Shown: in pieces, positions 21,215-21,946 of the stretch
How positions within the stretch are numbered: the first letter of the stretch is position 1
How the letters are laid out: each line of letters starts with the position of its first letter
DNA from: Faecalicatena sp.
GTDB lineage: Bacteria; Bacillota; Clostridia; Lachnospirales; Lachnospiraceae
Reading direction: 5' to 3'
NCBI GenBank assembly: GCA_009774255.1
Contig: VSNK01000054.1
Location: forward strand, 1 to 21,946
DNA: 21,946 nt
Translations under genes and position numbers: made by a program
Notes under the pieces: generated by a model
The model's input: only the letters and a program-made list of their open reading frames with translations
Told to the model about the DNA's origin: nothing
The model's database searches: none

Positions 21215-21871
21215 TTACGGAAGCAGATACGCATACATTACCACAAAGTGGCAGGCGCTTCCGCCCATGACAAACAGATGAAAAATCTCGTGGCTGCCGA
21301 AATTCTTATGTCTGCTGTTAAAGATCGGAAGCTTCAGCGCGTAAATCACGCCTCCGATGGTATAAATGATTCCGCCTGCCAGGAGCCAGCCGAAAGCCGC
21401 CGTGCTCATGGAGTTCAGAATCTGCGTGAAAGCCAGTACACAGGTCCAGCCCATTCCGATATACAGCACGGACGATACCCATTTCGGACAGAATACCCAA
21501 AAGGCTTTGATCAGGATTCCTGCGATCGCGATTCCCCATACAAGGGAGAGCAGGAGAATGCCTGTCCGTCCTTTGAGCACCAGCAGGCAGATGGGAGTAT
21601 AGCTTCCCGCGATCAGAACGAAAATCATCATGTGGTCGATCTTTTTCAGCATCGTATTTATTTTTTCCGACAGGTCAAAGGTATGATAGGTCGTACTTGC
21701 CGCATACAATAATACCAGACTGACCGCGTAAATAGTAAGGGAGATCACGTAGAGCCGCCCCGGTTCATGTGCCGCCTTGATCAGCAGAGGGACTGCCGCG
21801 AAAATTGCCATCAGCATGCCGATAAAATGTGTGATTGCGCTTCCCGGATCTTTGATATGTTGCTTTGTCAT
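21215..21871 (-). CDS. Hemolysin III family (PAQR/YqfA-like) membrane protein
   Basis: A 218-aa seven-helix membrane protein of the HlyIII/PAQR family. The family's metal-binding residues are present: ASTTYHTF (Ser/His in TM2), DHMMIFVLIAGSYTP (Asp in TM3) and GSHEIFHLFVMGGSACHF (two His in the last helix). The family name comes from a Bacillus cereus hemolysin, but most members are thought to be membrane hydrolases or stress proteins, so toxicity should not be assumed. The length is typical. The start at 21871 has AGGAGG with nine bases of spacing. Its upstream region is cut by the window end after 75 bp, which includes TATAAT-like sequence. Confidence 0.92.
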   Translation of the reverse strand: MTKQHIKDPGSAITHFIGMLMAIFAAVPLLIKAAHEPGRLYVISLTIYAVSLVLLYAASTTYHTFDLSEKINTMLKKIDHMMIFVLIAGSYTPICLLVLKGRTGILLLSLVWGIAIAGILIKAFWVFCPKWVSSVLYIGMGWTCVLAFTQILNSMSTAAFGWLLAGGIIYTIGGVIYALKLPIFNSRHKNFGSHEIFHLFVMGGSACHFVVMYAYLLP

Positions 21872-21946
21872 AAAAACCGCCTCCTAAATATGTGAAAATG
21901 CGTCATCTAGTTTTTAATACTACATTTGATTATATGCATATAATAC

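Noticed and set aside
21200..21712. Plus-strand frame of 170 codons opposite the hemolysin III gene
   Set aside because: Antisense to a clear seven-helix HlyIII protein; its start lies in a repeat and has no ribosome binding site.
1..21946. CRISPR array, tRNA or rRNA genes, intact insertion sequence, prophage or defence island
   Set aside because: No regularly spaced repeats, no tRNA cloverleaf, and no transposase, integrase, phage structural or restriction gene was seen on reading both strands.

Overview
The window looks like chromosomal DNA of a gut-type, Gram-positive anaerobe of the Clostridia, most plausibly Lachnospiraceae. This is inferred from purine-rich AGGAGG-type ribosome binding sites, compact genes with strong hairpin terminators, a monomeric [FeFe]-hydrogenase, a GPH-type glycoside symporter paired with an intracellular GH78 alpha-L-rhamnosidase, and a SpoVK/CbxX-like AAA protein. 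No rRNA, tRNA, CRISPR array, phage gene or intact transposase was found.

Layout. 1-1.1 kb: an unrecognised membrane-anchored protein with a terminator that includes its stop codon. 1.2-1.8 kb: SGNH hydrolase on the minus strand. 1.9-4.5 kb: a LysR regulator and an AEC permease that converge and overlap by 44 bp, then the remains of at least one decayed gene; this block is bracketed by copies of a roughly 60-bp palindromic repeat. 4.6-9.1 kb: rhamnoside module (GPH symporter, a 19-codon ORF, GH78 rhamnosidase). 9.1-9.36 kb: a highly structured gene-free stretch. 9.36-10.8 kb: a small membrane protein and a Nudix-HD fusion. 10.85-12.1 kb: an AAA_14/DUF4143 ATPase on the minus strand. 12.2-15.8 kb: a signalling pair on the minus strand, a membrane HD-GYP protein followed by a methyl-accepting chemotaxis protein. 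16.3-18.2 kb: a CbxX/SpoVK-like ATPase with a long N-terminal region. 18.3-19.8 kb: an [FeFe]-hydrogenase on the minus strand. 19.8-21.9 kb: a repeat element, a small coiled-coil-like ORF, an NMN adenylyltransferase-like protein, a second copy of the repeat, and a hemolysin III-family membrane protein.

How the genes fit together. The clearest pathway is import of a rhamnose-containing glycoside by the symporter and its hydrolysis in the cytoplasm by GH78, which has no signal peptide. HD-GYP and MCP form a plausible co-transcribed sensory pair linking c-di-GMP turnover to chemotaxis. The hydrogenase would dispose of fermentation electrons as H2. The remaining genes are single transcription units separated by terminators.

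The most unusual features are non-coding: three repeat or structured-element types (1888-1979 with 4440-4501; 9082-9240; 19810-19973 with 21127-21202), plus the Nudix-HD fusion and the two-part AAA protein. I did not find a clear multi-gene defence or biosynthetic system.
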